NCBI GenBank assembly: GCA_038317375.1
Contig: JBBQBM010000001.1
Span: forward strand, 1 to 64,000
From: JBBQBM01 sp038317375
GTDB lineage: Bacteria > Patescibacteriota > Saccharimonadia > Saccharimonadales > JAGQMS01
Length of the DNA: 64,000 bases
Direction: 5' to 3'
Shown here: one piece after another, positions 50,094 through 58,962 of the stretch
Layout of the letters: each line of letters opens with the position of its first letter
How positions within the stretch are numbered: position 1 is the stretch's first letter
Made by a program: the position numbers and the translations under genes
Notes under the pieces: generated by a model
Database searches by the model: none
The model's input: the letters and a program-made list of their open reading frames with translations, nothing else
What the model was told of the DNA's origin: nothing

Positions 50094-50532
50094 GAAACCA
50101 ATCAAAGAGAACACCCAAGTCAGTGAGTTAACTGCTAGTCTTCAGAGATTGCAGGCCGATTTTATCAACTTCAAAACTCGCTCCGAAAAAGAGCGAGGCG
50201 AAACTTTGAGATTAGGCCGAGAAATGGCCGTCTCAGAATTGTTGCCGGTATTTGACAATCTTGAGCGAGCATTTGCGCATACACCAGAAGAACTAAAGGA
50301 GAACACATGGGTTAAGGGTGTTAATGCTCTCGAGAAACAATTACTTGACGTGTTAAGTAATTTGGGACTACAAAAGATTGGAACAATCGGTAAGCCTTTC
50401 GACCCGCGACTCATGGAGGCGGTTAGTGTCGAAGACGGCCCCGGCGAAGAAGTCGTGGTCGAAGAGATACAAGCAGGATACATGCTTGGAGACAAGGTTT
50501 TGAGACCAGCATTGGTTAAAGTTAAAAAATGA
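50086..50532 (+). CDS. grpE: Nucleotide exchange factor GrpE
   Basis: A 148-residue GrpE: an N-terminal coiled coil (VSELTASLQRLQADFINFKT), the hinge KERGETLRLGREMAVSELLPV (typical A-x-x-L-L-P-V) and the C-terminal beta domain ending GYMLGDKVLRPALVKV. It exchanges ADP for ATP on DnaK. The start overlaps the end of hrcA by 8 nt. A copy of the window's palindrome lies in the coding sequence at 50342-50359. Confidence 0.95.
   Translation: MPKKPIKENTQVSELTASLQRLQADFINFKTRSEKERGETLRLGREMAVSELLPVFDNLERAFAHTPEELKENTWVKGVNALEKQLLDVLSNLGLQKIGTIGKPFDPRLMEAVSVEDGPGEEVVVEEIQAGYMLGDKVLRPALVKVKK
50342..50359. repeat. Palindrome copy 6, inside grpE
   Basis: TACTTGACGTGTTAAGTA within the codons for L-L-D-V-L-S-N; arms are kept with two deviations near the centre, exactly as in copy 5. 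Confidence 0.72.
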
Positions 50533-50882
50533 CAAAAAACGTCGAGATTGGAAAGTATACGGTTAAGCCTCAATGTGCCGGTGAGTGTGCTTTGGAGATT
50601 CAATGTCAGTCAAGTCATGGTAGAGCCGTAATAGGCGAACAGATATTAAAGGCTGTAGAGCAGGACGACATACGACTTCTACCTACGGAAGTTCTCATTG
50701 GAAAAAAGTTAGGTAAACGACCAGTTGAAGGTAAGGTTTGTCTGCACCTAGGTCGGCTTATTGGCGCTACATTGCCAGCTGATGATTCTGCAGAATCTAT
50801 CGAAAGAGCCGAACAGGCATTAGAGTGGGCCGTAGAAAGAGGGTTTGGCTACCCGGCATCCATAAACCAAGCGAGGGGATAA
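50529..50882 (+). CDS. Protein of unknown function between grpE and dnaK
   Basis: A 117-residue soluble protein with a Cys-rich start (KPQCAGECALEIQC within the first 30 residues) and a helical C-terminal half (SIERAEQALEWAVERGFGY). It overlaps grpE by 4 nt and ends just where the dnaK CIRCE element begins. The placement in a chaperone operon suggests a proteostasis role, and the Cys cluster a metal or redox sensor, but neither is shown. No family is recognised. Confidence 0.62.
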   Translation: MTKNVEIGKYTVKPQCAGECALEIQCQSSHGRAVIGEQILKAVEQDDIRLLPTEVLIGKKLGKRPVEGKVCLHLGRLIGATLPADDSAESIERAEQALEWAVERGFGYPASINQARG

Positions 50883-50920
50883 TTAGCACTCTTGACATGA
50901 GAGTGCTAATTCGATATCAT
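50883..50920 (+). promoter_or_regulatory. CIRCE operator and promoter of dnaK
   Basis: A perfect CIRCE, TTAGCACTC-N9-GAGTGCTAA (50883-50909). The -35 TTGACA is inside the spacer (50892-50897) and TATCAT (50915-50920) follows after 17 nt. Start is near 50927, giving a leader of about 47 nt with GAAAGG before dnaK. Confidence 0.97.
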
Positions 50921-50973
50921 TAGGGGTAGAAACAGACCAAATAGCTATAAATTAGTTAACGAAAGGCAAAAAA

Positions 50974-52905
50974 ATGGGCAAAATTATAGGAATCGACTTA
51001 GGAACAACTAACAGCGCAATGGCCGTCATGCAGGGGGGCAGTGCCGATATTATATCTAACTCAGAGGGTGATCGAACTACGCCAAGTGTTGTAGCTATCA
51101 ACAAGAACGACGAACGATTGGTTGGTAAGCTAGCTCGCCGTCAATCTTTAACGAATGCTAAAAACACTGTTTATGAAGTAAAGCGCCTCATTGGTCGCAA
51201 GTGGGAAGACAAAGAGGTTCAAAAGGACATCAAACTAATGTCTTACGAGATGGTAAAAGCTGGTAATGGAGTCAAGGTTAAGATGGGCGACAAAGACTAC
51301 AGCCCGGAAGAAGTTAGCGCCATGATTCTATCAAAGCTAAAAGCCGACGCCGAGGCCTACTTGGGTGAGCCAGTTACTGAAGCGGTTATTACCGTTCCGG
51401 CTTATTTTGACGATTCTCAGCGTCAAGCAACTAAAGATGCAGGCAAAATAGCTGGCTTGGAAGTAAAACGCATCATTAATGAACCAACAGCGGCAGCTCT
51501 TGCTTATGGTCTAGACAAAAAGTCTAAAAAAGACGAAAAGATTGCTGTCTATGACCTTGGTGGTGGCACATTCGATGTTTCTATTTTGGAGCTTGGCGAT
51601 GGAGTTTTCGAAGTTAAGAGTACGAATGGCGATACGCACCTTGGTGGCGCCGACTTCGACCGAGTTATTGTTAATCACCTAATCGAACAATTCAAGAAAG
51701 ACAGTGGTATCGACACTTCAGACGACAAAGCTGTCATGCAACGTCTTCGTGACGAAGCCGAAAAAGCCAAGATTGAGCTTTCGACAGCTCAAGAAGTGAA
51801 TATTAACCTACCGTTCTTAACAGCGACGGCCGACGGTCCGGTGCACTTCGAATACAAGATGACCCGCGCAAAACTTGAGGAGCTGGTTGGCGACCTCGTT
51901 GATCGTACCGCCGAGCCTTGCAAGAAAGCCCTAAAAGATGCCGGTGTTGATATTAAGGATATCGACGCTATCGTATTGGTTGGTGGAATGACTCGAATGC
52001 CCGCAGTTCAAGCTAAGGTTAAAGAAATTTTCGGCAAGGAACCTATGAAGGGTGTTAACCCAGATGAGGTCGTAGCACTTGGTGCCGCTATTCAAGGTGG
52101 TGTTTTGGCTGGGGACGTCAAAGACGTGCTTCTACTTGATGTCACGCCGCTTAGCCTTGGTATCGAAACGCTTGGTAGCGTTACTACTAAGTTAATAGAA
52201 CGCAATACGACTATTCCGTCTAGCAAAAGCGAGACTTTCTCGACAGCTGCCGACAACCAGGCGCAAGTCGAGATTCATGTTCTGCAGGGTGAGCGAGATA
52301 TGGCCGCCGACAACAAGTCGCTCGGTCGGTTCATCCTTGATGGAATCCCATCAGCACCACGCGGTGTGCCTCAAATTGAAGTGACTTTTAACATCGATGC
52401 AAACGGTATTTTGAACGTTGCTGCGAAGGATAAGGGTTCTGGCAAAGAACAGAGCATTACTATCCAGGGTAGTTCTGGTCTCAGCAAAGACGAAGTCGAG
52501 AAAATGGCCAAAGACGCCGAGGCTCATGCTGAAGAAGACAAGAAAAAGCGTGAAGCGATTGAAAACAAGAACCTACTTGAGAACGCCATCTACCAAGCCG
52601 AGAAGATGAAGACAGACAACAAAGACAAGATTTCTGAGGAAGATGCTAAAACTATCGACGAAGCAGTCGAAGTCGCCAAGAAAGTTATTGCCGACGAAAA
52701 GGCCGACAAGGATGCTCTCGAATCCGCCGCAAAAGAACTAAGCGAAAAGATCATGCCAATTGGCGCAAAAATGTACGAATCCGCCGCAAAAGAGGACGAA
52801 AAGAAAGAAGAGGCCGACAAAGATGGCGACAAAAAAGACAAGAAATCTAAAAAAGACGAGCCAATAGAAGGCGAAGTAGTCGACGATAAAAAAGACGAAA
52901 AATAA
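50974..52905 (+). CDS. dnaK: Chaperone DnaK (Hsp70)
   Basis: A 643-residue Hsp70. The nucleotide domain has IGIDLGTTNSAMAVMQGG, AVITVPAYFDDSQRQATKDA and IAVYDLGGGTFDVSILELG; the interdomain linker is DVLLLDVTPLSLG; the substrate domain follows and the lid ends in a Lys/Asp/Glu-rich tail. It binds exposed hydrophobic peptides in an ATP cycle with GrpE and DnaJ. It has its own CIRCE promoter and a normal leader with a ribosome site, in contrast to the leaderless hrcA. Confidence 0.99.
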   Translation: MGKIIGIDLGTTNSAMAVMQGGSADIISNSEGDRTTPSVVAINKNDERLVGKLARRQSLTNAKNTVYEVKRLIGRKWEDKEVQKDIKLMSYEMVKAGNGVKVKMGDKDYSPEEVSAMILSKLKADAEAYLGEPVTEAVITVPAYFDDSQRQATKDAGKIAGLEVKRIINEPTAAALAYGLDKKSKKDEKIAVYDLGGGTFDVSILELGDGVFEVKSTNGDTHLGGADFDRVIVNHLIEQFKKDSGIDTSDDKAVMQRLRDEAEKAKIELSTAQEVNINLPFLTATADGPVHFEYKMTRAKLEELVGDLVDRTAEPCKKALKDAGVDIKDIDAIVLVGGMTRMPAVQAKVKEIFGKEPMKGVNPDEVVALGAAIQGGVLAGDVKDVLLLDVTPLSLGIETLGSVTTKLIERNTTIPSSKSETFSTAADNQAQVEIHVLQGERDMAADNKSLGRFILDGIPSAPRGVPQIEVTFNIDANGILNVAAKDKGSGKEQSITIQGSSGLSKDEVEKMAKDAEAHAEEDKKKREAIENKNLLENAIYQAEKMKTDNKDKISEEDAKTIDEAVEVAKKVIADEKADKDALESAAKELSEKIMPIGAKMYESAAKEDEKKEEADKDGDKKDKKSKKDEPIEGEVVDDKKDEK

Positions 52906-52908
52906 ACC

Positions 52909-53160
52909 ATGAGTGATTCCAATTTTGGTCACATAAACCCAGCGCATAGTGATTATGGTCAATGGGAGTCTGAAGTTTTGGCGTGGAATAACCGGAATGC
53001 TGAGAACGATCCCTACGAACCATATCAAGGAATACCAACCATTTGGAATGCCGACTTGCATGCACGAGGCTTAAGAGACAGGGAGGCTTGGTTGGTCGAT
53101 AGCGCGCATAAACTAAGCAGGCCATCTGAAGAAATACTTATTGAGCTAGGATTAGACTAA
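52909..53160 (+). CDS. Small acidic protein after dnaK, unknown
   Basis: An 83-residue soluble acidic protein with several Trp and His (INPAHSDYGQWESEVLAWNN) and a C-terminal helix (SRPSEEILIELGLD). It starts 3 nt after dnaK and is probably read from the same transcript. No family is recognised. Confidence 0.62.
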   Translation: MSDSNFGHINPAHSDYGQWESEVLAWNNRNAENDPYEPYQGIPTIWNADLHARGLRDREAWLVDSAHKLSRPSEEILIELGLD

Positions 53161-53204
53161 TCGGTAAACTAAAGAAGAGCTCAATAGGCGTATAATCAAA
53201 GTGT

Positions 53205-53798
53205 ATGTTGAATAAATCAATAGATAAAAGCTGGTTTCAAAAATGGTATCCCTGGCTATTAACTTGTTTATCGGGGATCGCTTTGATAGCTTCATTTTGG
53301 CAGGCGGTTGAACGTATTAACATGCTTAAAAACCCGGCAATGGCGCTCGGCTGCAATATTAATCCGGTAGTTGATTGTAGTGGAGTTCTAGGTAATCGTT
53401 TGGCTGCATTATTTGGCTTTCCTAATGCCTTTATTGGCATCGTAATGTTTAGTCTGCTCTTTATGTCAGGCCTTGCGCTGCTAGTAGGAGTAAAGCCGAC
53501 AAAAGGCTTCCGGAATATTGTCGGTATTCTATCTAAGGTTGCTGTCTTGTTTAGCGCTTGGTTCTTTTTAGTTAGTTTATATACTATCGGCAAAGTATGT
53601 ATATTTTGCATGTTCATTTGGCCTGCTAGCGTAGCACTATACTGGTTCGGGGTTCAGTTTTGGTTAGAAGGTCAGGCAAAACCTTGGAAGTGGTTAGAAA
53701 GATTCGCCAATAAGTTTAGAATCGAGCCGATCCTAACAGTTTATTTGTTAATGGTAGTGCTATTTTTATCTCGTTTTCGTGATTTCTACTTCAACTAG
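53205..53798 (+). CDS. VKOR-family disulfide-generating membrane protein
   Basis: A 197-residue protein with five predicted helices. The four expected Cys are present: C50 and C58 in the external loop (ALGCNINPVVDCSG) and the active pair C132-I-F-C135 at the end of a helix, next to the quinone site. Bacterial VKOR proteins re-oxidise DsbA with quinone, doing the work of DsbB. The partner is probably the DsbA-like protein at 8281-8922. TATAAT (53191-53196) ends 8 nt before the ATG, so it has its own leaderless promoter despite sitting between dnaK and dnaJ. Confidence 0.92.
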   Translation: MLNKSIDKSWFQKWYPWLLTCLSGIALIASFWQAVERINMLKNPAMALGCNINPVVDCSGVLGNRLAALFGFPNAFIGIVMFSLLFMSGLALLVGVKPTKGFRNIVGILSKVAVLFSAWFFLVSLYTIGKVCIFCMFIWPASVALYWFGVQFWLEGQAKPWKWLERFANKFRIEPILTVYLLMVVLFLSRFRDFYFN

Positions 53799-53821
53799 CA
53801 CTCGGGGTGCTCAAGTGCTAA
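53795..53821 (+). promoter_or_regulatory. Degenerate CIRCE before dnaJ
   Basis: CTAGCACTC-N9-AAGTGCTAA keeps 16 of 18 arm positions and ends 10 nt before the dnaJ ATG. The matching promoter is not clear; the operator overlaps the last codon of the VKOR gene. Confidence 0.75.
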
Positions 53822-53831
53822 AATATACAAA

Positions 53832-54920
53832 ATGGCAAAACGAGATTACTACGAAGTTTTAGGTGTCGGTAAGCAAGCATCGGCCGACGAGATAAAGAAA
53901 GCCTATCGCAAGGCTGCTATTGAACATCACCCCGATAAAGGAGGTGACGAGGCCAAGTTCAAAGAAGTTGGCGAAGCCTACGAAGTTTTGAGTAATTCCG
54001 ACAAAAGAAAACGTTACGACCAATTTGGTCATGCTGGGCTTGGCGGTGCCTCATCTGGCGGCACTGGAGGTTTCGGTGGTCAAGGTCAGGATACGCACTT
54101 TGACTTTGGTGATTTAGGCCTCGGCGATATCTTCTCGAGCTTTTTTGGGGGTGGTGCCCAGCATCAATCTAACCGCCAAACTAGGGGTCGTGATGTCGAA
54201 ACATCTGTGGAGCTCGATTTTGACAAAGCAGTTTTTGGGACAGATATCGACTTACGCCTTGAGCTCGAGGACAACTGTTCGCACTGCAAAGGCACGACTG
54301 CTGAACCTGGCCACGACCTAAAAACCTGCGAAACTTGCAAAGGTGCAGGCCAAGTAATGAATGTCACTCGAACTGTTTTTGGCAATATCCAACAAGCCAG
54401 TGTTTGCCCAACCTGTCATGGTAAAGGCAAAGTGCCAGAGAAGGTTTGCTCTGTCTGTCACGGTAGGGGTACTCAGCGTAAAGAGCAAAAGGTATCACTA
54501 AAAATTCCAGCTGGCATCGATGACGGGGCTACTATTCGCTTGCGTGAACATGGCGAGGCGATTGCTAACGGCCCAAAAGGCGACTTGTTCGTGAATATAC
54601 GAGTCAAACCACACAAAAAGTTCATAAGAGAAGGCGATCTTATTCTAAGCGAACAGAATATCGACATGGTTGATGCCGCGTTAGGTACAGAAATTGAGGT
54701 CGAAACCGTCGACGGTATGGTCAAAATGAAGATTCCCGCCGGCACCCAGAGCGGTAGTGACTTTAAATTGTCTGGCCACGGTGTGCCACATATAAAGGGT
54801 GATTCTCGTGGCGCACACATAGTAGCGATTACTGTCGACACACCAGCAAAACTGTCTAAACATCAGCAGGAACTTCTTAAAGACTTCAAGAATGAAAAAA
54901 GCAGAGGCATTTTCGGTTAA
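53832..54920 (+). CDS. dnaJ: Co-chaperone DnaJ (Hsp40)
   Basis: A 362-residue type I DnaJ: J domain with IEHHPDKGGDEAKFKEVGEA, a Gly/Phe-rich stretch (residues 70-115), a zinc domain with four CxxCxG repeats (CSHCKG, CETCKG, CPTCHG, CSVCHG) and C-terminal substrate domains. It stimulates DnaK ATP hydrolysis and delivers clients. Its separation from dnaK by two other genes and its own weak CIRCE are unusual. Confidence 0.98.
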   Translation: MAKRDYYEVLGVGKQASADEIKKAYRKAAIEHHPDKGGDEAKFKEVGEAYEVLSNSDKRKRYDQFGHAGLGGASSGGTGGFGGQGQDTHFDFGDLGLGDIFSSFFGGGAQHQSNRQTRGRDVETSVELDFDKAVFGTDIDLRLELEDNCSHCKGTTAEPGHDLKTCETCKGAGQVMNVTRTVFGNIQQASVCPTCHGKGKVPEKVCSVCHGRGTQRKEQKVSLKIPAGIDDGATIRLREHGEAIANGPKGDLFVNIRVKPHKKFIREGDLILSEQNIDMVDAALGTEIEVETVDGMVKMKIPAGTQSGSDFKLSGHGVPHIKGDSRGAHIVAITVDTPAKLSKHQQELLKDFKNEKSRGIFG

Positions 54921-54941
54921 AAAGCGCTAGAATATCTCTAA

Positions 54942-55052
54942 ATGCATAAAAATAAAAAACAAGAAGGCTTTGTTACTTTGATATTGGTGCTAGCGGTTGT
55001 CTTGGTAGGAGCTGTAGCTGTAGCGTTTGTCCGCGTAAAGGCCCGTCAATAG
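54942..55052 (+). CDS. 36-aa single-helix peptide with pilin-like start
   Basis: The product is a basic head (MHKNKKQEG), one hydrophobic helix starting FVTLILVLAVVLVGAVAVAF and a short basic tail. KQEGFVTLI resembles the cleavage region of type IV prepilins (K-G-F-T-L-I-E) but there is no Glu at position +5 and no globular domain. TAGAAT (54928-54933) ends 8 nt before the ATG, consistent with a leaderless gene. It may be a small membrane regulator or a minimal pilin. Confidence 0.6.
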   Translation: MHKNKKQEGFVTLILVLAVVLVGAVAVAFVRVKARQ

Positions 55053-55053
55053 A

Positions 55054-55082
55054 TTGACAATAACAGATTAATTTGGTATAAT
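55054..55082 (+). promoter_or_regulatory. Consensus promoter of a leaderless gene
   Basis: TTGACA (55054-55059), 17 nt, TATAAT (55077-55082): a perfect sigma-A promoter whose -10 ends 7 nt before the ATG at 55090. This is the clearest example of a promoter that must give a leaderless message. Confidence 0.93.
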
Positions 55083-55089
55083 ACTACGC

Positions 55090-55704
55090 ATGAATACGCC
55101 TAACCACCCAAGTAATATTTCATCAGACCGACCAGTTGACCCAGGTGATTTAAAAATCATGCCCGAAACAATGCTTTCACCTGGTGAGATGCTCAATTTA
55201 TCAGTAGAATTGCTGGCTAACTTTGAGGAAAAGTACCCTGAGATTGGTGCCATCCCTGTAGAAATCTACCCTGAGGCGGAAGGCTTTAACTCACAGTTAG
55301 AGGGACTAAGAATTTATACCCCAGGTGTCGGCGATCGACCATTATTTGATCCAACCAAAAGACCGGCTACCAAAGATCAGACACCAGAAAACACACCGCC
55401 AAAGGATTTTGCTACTTGGTTTGTTCAGTGTTTCGGAAAGACAGTCACTATGCGTGCGCGTGCGCTACATGAACTACCCGAACCAGAAGATCTTCAACAC
55501 AAGAAAGTACCTAGGTTGGTGAGAGAATTTTTAACCGCCAAAGATAGTGATGCTAAAACGTACGCTATGCTTAATTTAAGCAAGGTAATTGCGCACAATA
55601 CCGGTCTTGAGATTGACGACGAAAGAACAGTTCAGGTAATAAGTGCCCATATCTGGCTGATTAATAAACTAAGTGCAGTTATCGCACAAGTCGAGGCAAG
55701 ATAA
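55090..55704 (+). CDS. Soluble protein of unknown function
   Basis: A 204-residue protein with a Pro-rich disordered N terminus, a central region (NLSVELLANFEEKYPEIGAI) and a helical C-terminal half (AKTYAMLNLSKVIAHNTGLE). No family is recognised. It has a perfect promoter and precedes the ATP-grasp cluster by 54 nt on the same strand, so it could encode an accessory or substrate of those ligases. Confidence 0.62.
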   Translation: MNTPNHPSNISSDRPVDPGDLKIMPETMLSPGEMLNLSVELLANFEEKYPEIGAIPVEIYPEAEGFNSQLEGLRIYTPGVGDRPLFDPTKRPATKDQTPENTPPKDFATWFVQCFGKTVTMRARALHELPEPEDLQHKKVPRLVREFLTAKDSDAKTYAMLNLSKVIAHNTGLEIDDERTVQVISAHIWLINKLSAVIAQVEAR

Positions 55705-55758
55705 TAGATTTTTAGGCTTCTGCCTAAAAATGTTTGTTTATTTAAGGAGGGACAGACG

Positions 55759-56676
55759 ATGAAAGACGTACTGGTATTCTTTAGTTTTAGGAAGCACAAG
55801 ACTGGCTATTACCGGACTTTGTTCAAGCTGCTAAGCGCCGAGGCGTCAAAGCACGACCTAAAACTCTCTCAGGGATCTTTAAAAGACCTGCATATCCAGA
55901 TTATTGAAAATCAAATGACGGTAACCGAGTCTATGACCGGACGGCGATTAGATGACTTTGACGCGACTTATTTCGAATTATGGTACAAGGCACAGCAACA
56001 GGCGCTAGCGGCTGCACTTTATCTGACACGTAAGAATAAACAATTCATCGGCCGCGAACTACTAGTTTCTATGCCAATCACAAAGATAGGCGAGATGGCT
56101 AAGATGGCCGATAATGATATTCCGCTTCCAAACACCTTTATGTCTAGTTCAAGAGAAATACTTAAAGTGTTTGAGAAGAATCCACCAATCGATTTCCCGA
56201 TTATAGTTAAGTCTGCTGAAGGCTATGGAGGAAATGATAATTATTTAGTTAAGGATTACGCCACATTAAAGAAGACATTAGAAGAAAATAAAGGCATTGA
56301 TTTTGTTGTTCAGGAGTTCATTCCTAACGATAGAGATTATCGGTGTTTAGTATTCGGCGGTGAGGTAAAACTTGTTTTAGAACGCAAGCGTTCGCCTGAG
56401 AATAGTACTCACTTGAACAATACGTCTCAGGGCGCCGAAGGAACTATCGTCCCACTCTCAACATTGTCCGCGGAGTCAATTCAGAGTGTTTTAAGTGCTG
56501 CGAAGGTTCTAGGGCGAGATGAGTTCTGTGGGGCTGACTTAATGTTCGATATGAAGACCGGAGAGCACTATATCCTTGAGGTTAACCAGACGCCGCAAAT
56601 CGAGATTGGGGCTTCTACAGACCAAAAGATGGCAGCGCTTTTAAACTACCTAAAGAAGCTAGCGGGAGAGCAGTAA
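55759..56676 (+). CDS. ATP-grasp ligase 1 (RimK-like)
   Basis: A 305-residue ATP-grasp protein. The core has DFPIIVKSAEGYGGNDNYLV (nucleotide-binding lysine and glycine loop), VVQEFIPNDRDYRCLVFGGE and the metal-binding end EHYILEVNQTPQIEIG. Such ligases join a carboxylate to an amine through an acyl phosphate. It lacks the usual RimK N-terminal sequence; residues 1-90 are a family-specific domain. TAAGGAGGG lies 9 nt before the ATG, and its stop overlaps the next ATG (TAATG). Confidence 0.85.
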   Translation: MKDVLVFFSFRKHKTGYYRTLFKLLSAEASKHDLKLSQGSLKDLHIQIIENQMTVTESMTGRRLDDFDATYFELWYKAQQQALAAALYLTRKNKQFIGRELLVSMPITKIGEMAKMADNDIPLPNTFMSSSREILKVFEKNPPIDFPIIVKSAEGYGGNDNYLVKDYATLKKTLEENKGIDFVVQEFIPNDRDYRCLVFGGEVKLVLERKRSPENSTHLNNTSQGAEGTIVPLSTLSAESIQSVLSAAKVLGRDEFCGADLMFDMKTGEHYILEVNQTPQIEIGASTDQKMAALLNYLKKLAGEQ

Positions 56677-58055
56677 TGAAAAAAACCACACCAAAAGTTT
56701 TAGTTGTTTTTTCTGAACGACGTAGCGAGAACAGTACTTGGTTTGGCGGGTTTGTAAAGAGGCTTCAGAAGCGGCCGGGACTTGAGGGTGTTGACATTGA
56801 TTATGTTGCGCTTGAGGATTTGATATTTGAGATAAAAGATAATAAGCCAAGCATTTTCGACATTCGGACAGAGAAATACATCAAAGATTATACTTGGGCA
56901 TATTTCAAGCGTTGGATGAGTATGCCGGTCGAGGCGGCATCGCTAGCTATATTTCTGCAAGCGAACGGAGTACCATTTGCTGATAACTTAGTACTGACTG
57001 GCGTAAATGACGGCAAGCTTGCTTCTCAGTTTTTGTTTTGGGAAAAAGGAGTGCCGGTTCCTAACTCATATTACTGCGCATCGAAACACATAGGACTTAT
57101 CTTAAAGCGGACCAAGCTTCCCTTTCCGGTGGTAGTTAAAGACATTGAGGGCCAAAAGGGCAGAATGAACTTCCTGGCTCGCAATAATAAGGAAGTCCTA
57201 AAGATTTATAGTGAAAATCCAGAGATTAAATTTATAATCCAAGAATTCATTCCAAACAAATTTGACTGGCGGATACAGGTGTATGGTGGCCAGGCAGTTG
57301 TGGGCTATAAAAGGGTCGGCAAGAAGGGTAGCCACCTTAATAATGAATCAACTGGCGGTACGTCATACCTAGTACCGCTGAATAAAATACCAACAAAAGT
57401 TTTGGAGCTTGCAGAGTTAGCGGCTGATGCGGTCGGACTTCAAGTTTCTGGAGTCGACGTACTCCCAAATCTTAAAAGCACTAAACACGTCGTCCTGGAG
57501 GCAAACCAAGGTTCACAAATTGTGACAGGCGATATTTCTGGTGAGAATGTAGTTTGCATAGATGAATTTAATAAATATGTAACTCGAATGGCAAAGTCGC
57601 GAATCAAAGAAAATAAATATCTGCCTCGCAACAAGCTTCAAATAGTTGGATTGCACGAAGTTGTCGACCTAATAGAGCTTGGAATGTTTAATGCTCATGC
57701 TAAGGTTGATACAGGGGCTTATCGTTGCTCTATTCACGCTACAAATATTAAGGTCATAAAACGGGGCGGTAAAGAAGTACTACAATTTAGCGTTCCAGAG
57801 ATAGCCAGGAAGGGCGTGTCTGAGGGCGAGCTAAGGCACGAGACAGAAGAGTTTTATGCTATGCCTGTTCGGAAGTCTGCAACCCACATCGAAAATAGGT
57901 ACATAATCAAGACTAGGCTACGTATGGGAGGTCGAACATTTATAGCCTCCTTCAATCTTACGAATCGGGGGTCGATGAGATTTCCGATTCTGATTGGGCG
58001 TCGAGTCTTGAGTGGAAGGTTTTTAGTTAACACAGCATTAAGTACAAAGGAATAA
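56676..58055 (+). CDS. ATP-grasp ligase 2 fused to a RimB-like aspartic protease domain
   Basis: A 459-residue fusion. Residues 1-310 are an ATP-grasp ligase similar to its neighbour (FPVVVKDIEGQKGRMNFLAR, IIQEFIPNKFDWRIQVYGGQ, KHVVLEANQGSQIV). Residues 325-459 are a COG4067/RimB-type retropepsin-like domain with the catalytic AKVDTGAYRCSIHA and the second half NLTNRGSMRFPILIGRRVL. In known systems RimK adds glutamates to a protein and RimB trims them; here writer and eraser are one chain. Its start overlaps the stop of ligase 1. Confidence 0.87.
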   Translation: MKKTTPKVLVVFSERRSENSTWFGGFVKRLQKRPGLEGVDIDYVALEDLIFEIKDNKPSIFDIRTEKYIKDYTWAYFKRWMSMPVEAASLAIFLQANGVPFADNLVLTGVNDGKLASQFLFWEKGVPVPNSYYCASKHIGLILKRTKLPFPVVVKDIEGQKGRMNFLARNNKEVLKIYSENPEIKFIIQEFIPNKFDWRIQVYGGQAVVGYKRVGKKGSHLNNESTGGTSYLVPLNKIPTKVLELAELAADAVGLQVSGVDVLPNLKSTKHVVLEANQGSQIVTGDISGENVVCIDEFNKYVTRMAKSRIKENKYLPRNKLQIVGLHEVVDLIELGMFNAHAKVDTGAYRCSIHATNIKVIKRGGKEVLQFSVPEIARKGVSEGELRHETEEFYAMPVRKSATHIENRYIIKTRLRMGGRTFIASFNLTNRGSMRFPILIGRRVLSGRFLVNTALSTKE

Positions 58056-58056
58056 T

Positions 58057-58962
58057 ATGAATATAGTAATTTTATCTAAAGGTTCGGGTAACTACACAAC
58101 CAAGAGGCTAAAAGAGGTAGCACAACTTCGCGGACATAAGGTTCGGGTTATTAACTATGCCAAATGTTATATGACGGTCGAGAAGGGCAATCCGGTAGTT
58201 ATGTATAAGGGTCAGCCGATCGAAGACATTGATGCGATCATACCTAGAATCGCACAGAGCCTTACAAAATATGGTACGGCAGTAGTCCGTCAATTTGAAA
58301 TGAAGGGTGTCTTCACAACCGCGAGCTCAATTGCTATTAATAGGACGCGCGATAAACTTCGCGCCTATCAACTTCTTGCGAAATACGGTATTGGAGTCCC
58401 GAAGACGGTGTTTGCCCGTGAGACTGCCGATTTTGATGATGTTTTAGAACTTGCCGGAGGTGCACCGGTAATTATCAAAGTCGCTCGTGGAACACACGGT
58501 AATGGTGTAGTGCTTGCTGAAACGCGCAAAGCCGCCAAAGCTGTAATGCAGGCATTCTTTGTAGAGAGTGTGAGCTTTGTTGTGCAGGAATATATTGCAG
58601 AATCGGCCGGCAGCGACATCCGGGCACTAGTTGTTGGTGGACGCGTCGTAGCAAGCGTTAAACGACAGAGTCTTGACGACGACTTTAGGTCGAATACTCA
58701 CCAAGGTGGAGTCGGTCAAAAGGTTCAGTTGACGCCAGAAGAAGAAAAGGTAGCAGTTCGGGCAGCCAAAGCTATGGGACTCCCTATTTGTGGCGTTGAT
58801 ATGATGCGATCTGAACGCGGTCCTCTAGTGCTTGAGGTTAACTCGTCTGCTAGTCTAAAGACACCAGAAAGAATAACTAAGCGTGATGTTGCTACGCAAA
58901 TAATTGAATATGTCGAAAGAAATGCTAAACAAAAAAATCGTAAGGACAAGATCGGCGCCTAG
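58057..58962 (+). CDS. rimK: ATP-grasp ligase 3 (RimK)
   Basis: A 301-residue protein closest to RimK: N-terminal domain VILSKGSGNYTTKRLKEVAQ, ATP-grasp core with PVIIKVARGTHGNGVVLAET, SFVVQEYIAESAGSDIRALV and the metal site GPLVLEVNSSASL. RimK adds glutamate residues to the C terminus of ribosomal protein S6 in E. coli, while relatives make poly-glutamate or modify small molecules. It starts 1 nt after the fusion gene. Three ligases in a row suggest successive additions to one substrate. Confidence 0.88.
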   Translation: MNIVILSKGSGNYTTKRLKEVAQLRGHKVRVINYAKCYMTVEKGNPVVMYKGQPIEDIDAIIPRIAQSLTKYGTAVVRQFEMKGVFTTASSIAINRTRDKLRAYQLLAKYGIGVPKTVFARETADFDDVLELAGGAPVIIKVARGTHGNGVVLAETRKAAKAVMQAFFVESVSFVVQEYIAESAGSDIRALVVGGRVVASVKRQSLDDDFRSNTHQGGVGQKVQLTPEEEKVAVRAAKAMGLPICGVDMMRSERGPLVLEVNSSASLKTPERITKRDVATQIIEYVERNAKQKNRKDKIGA

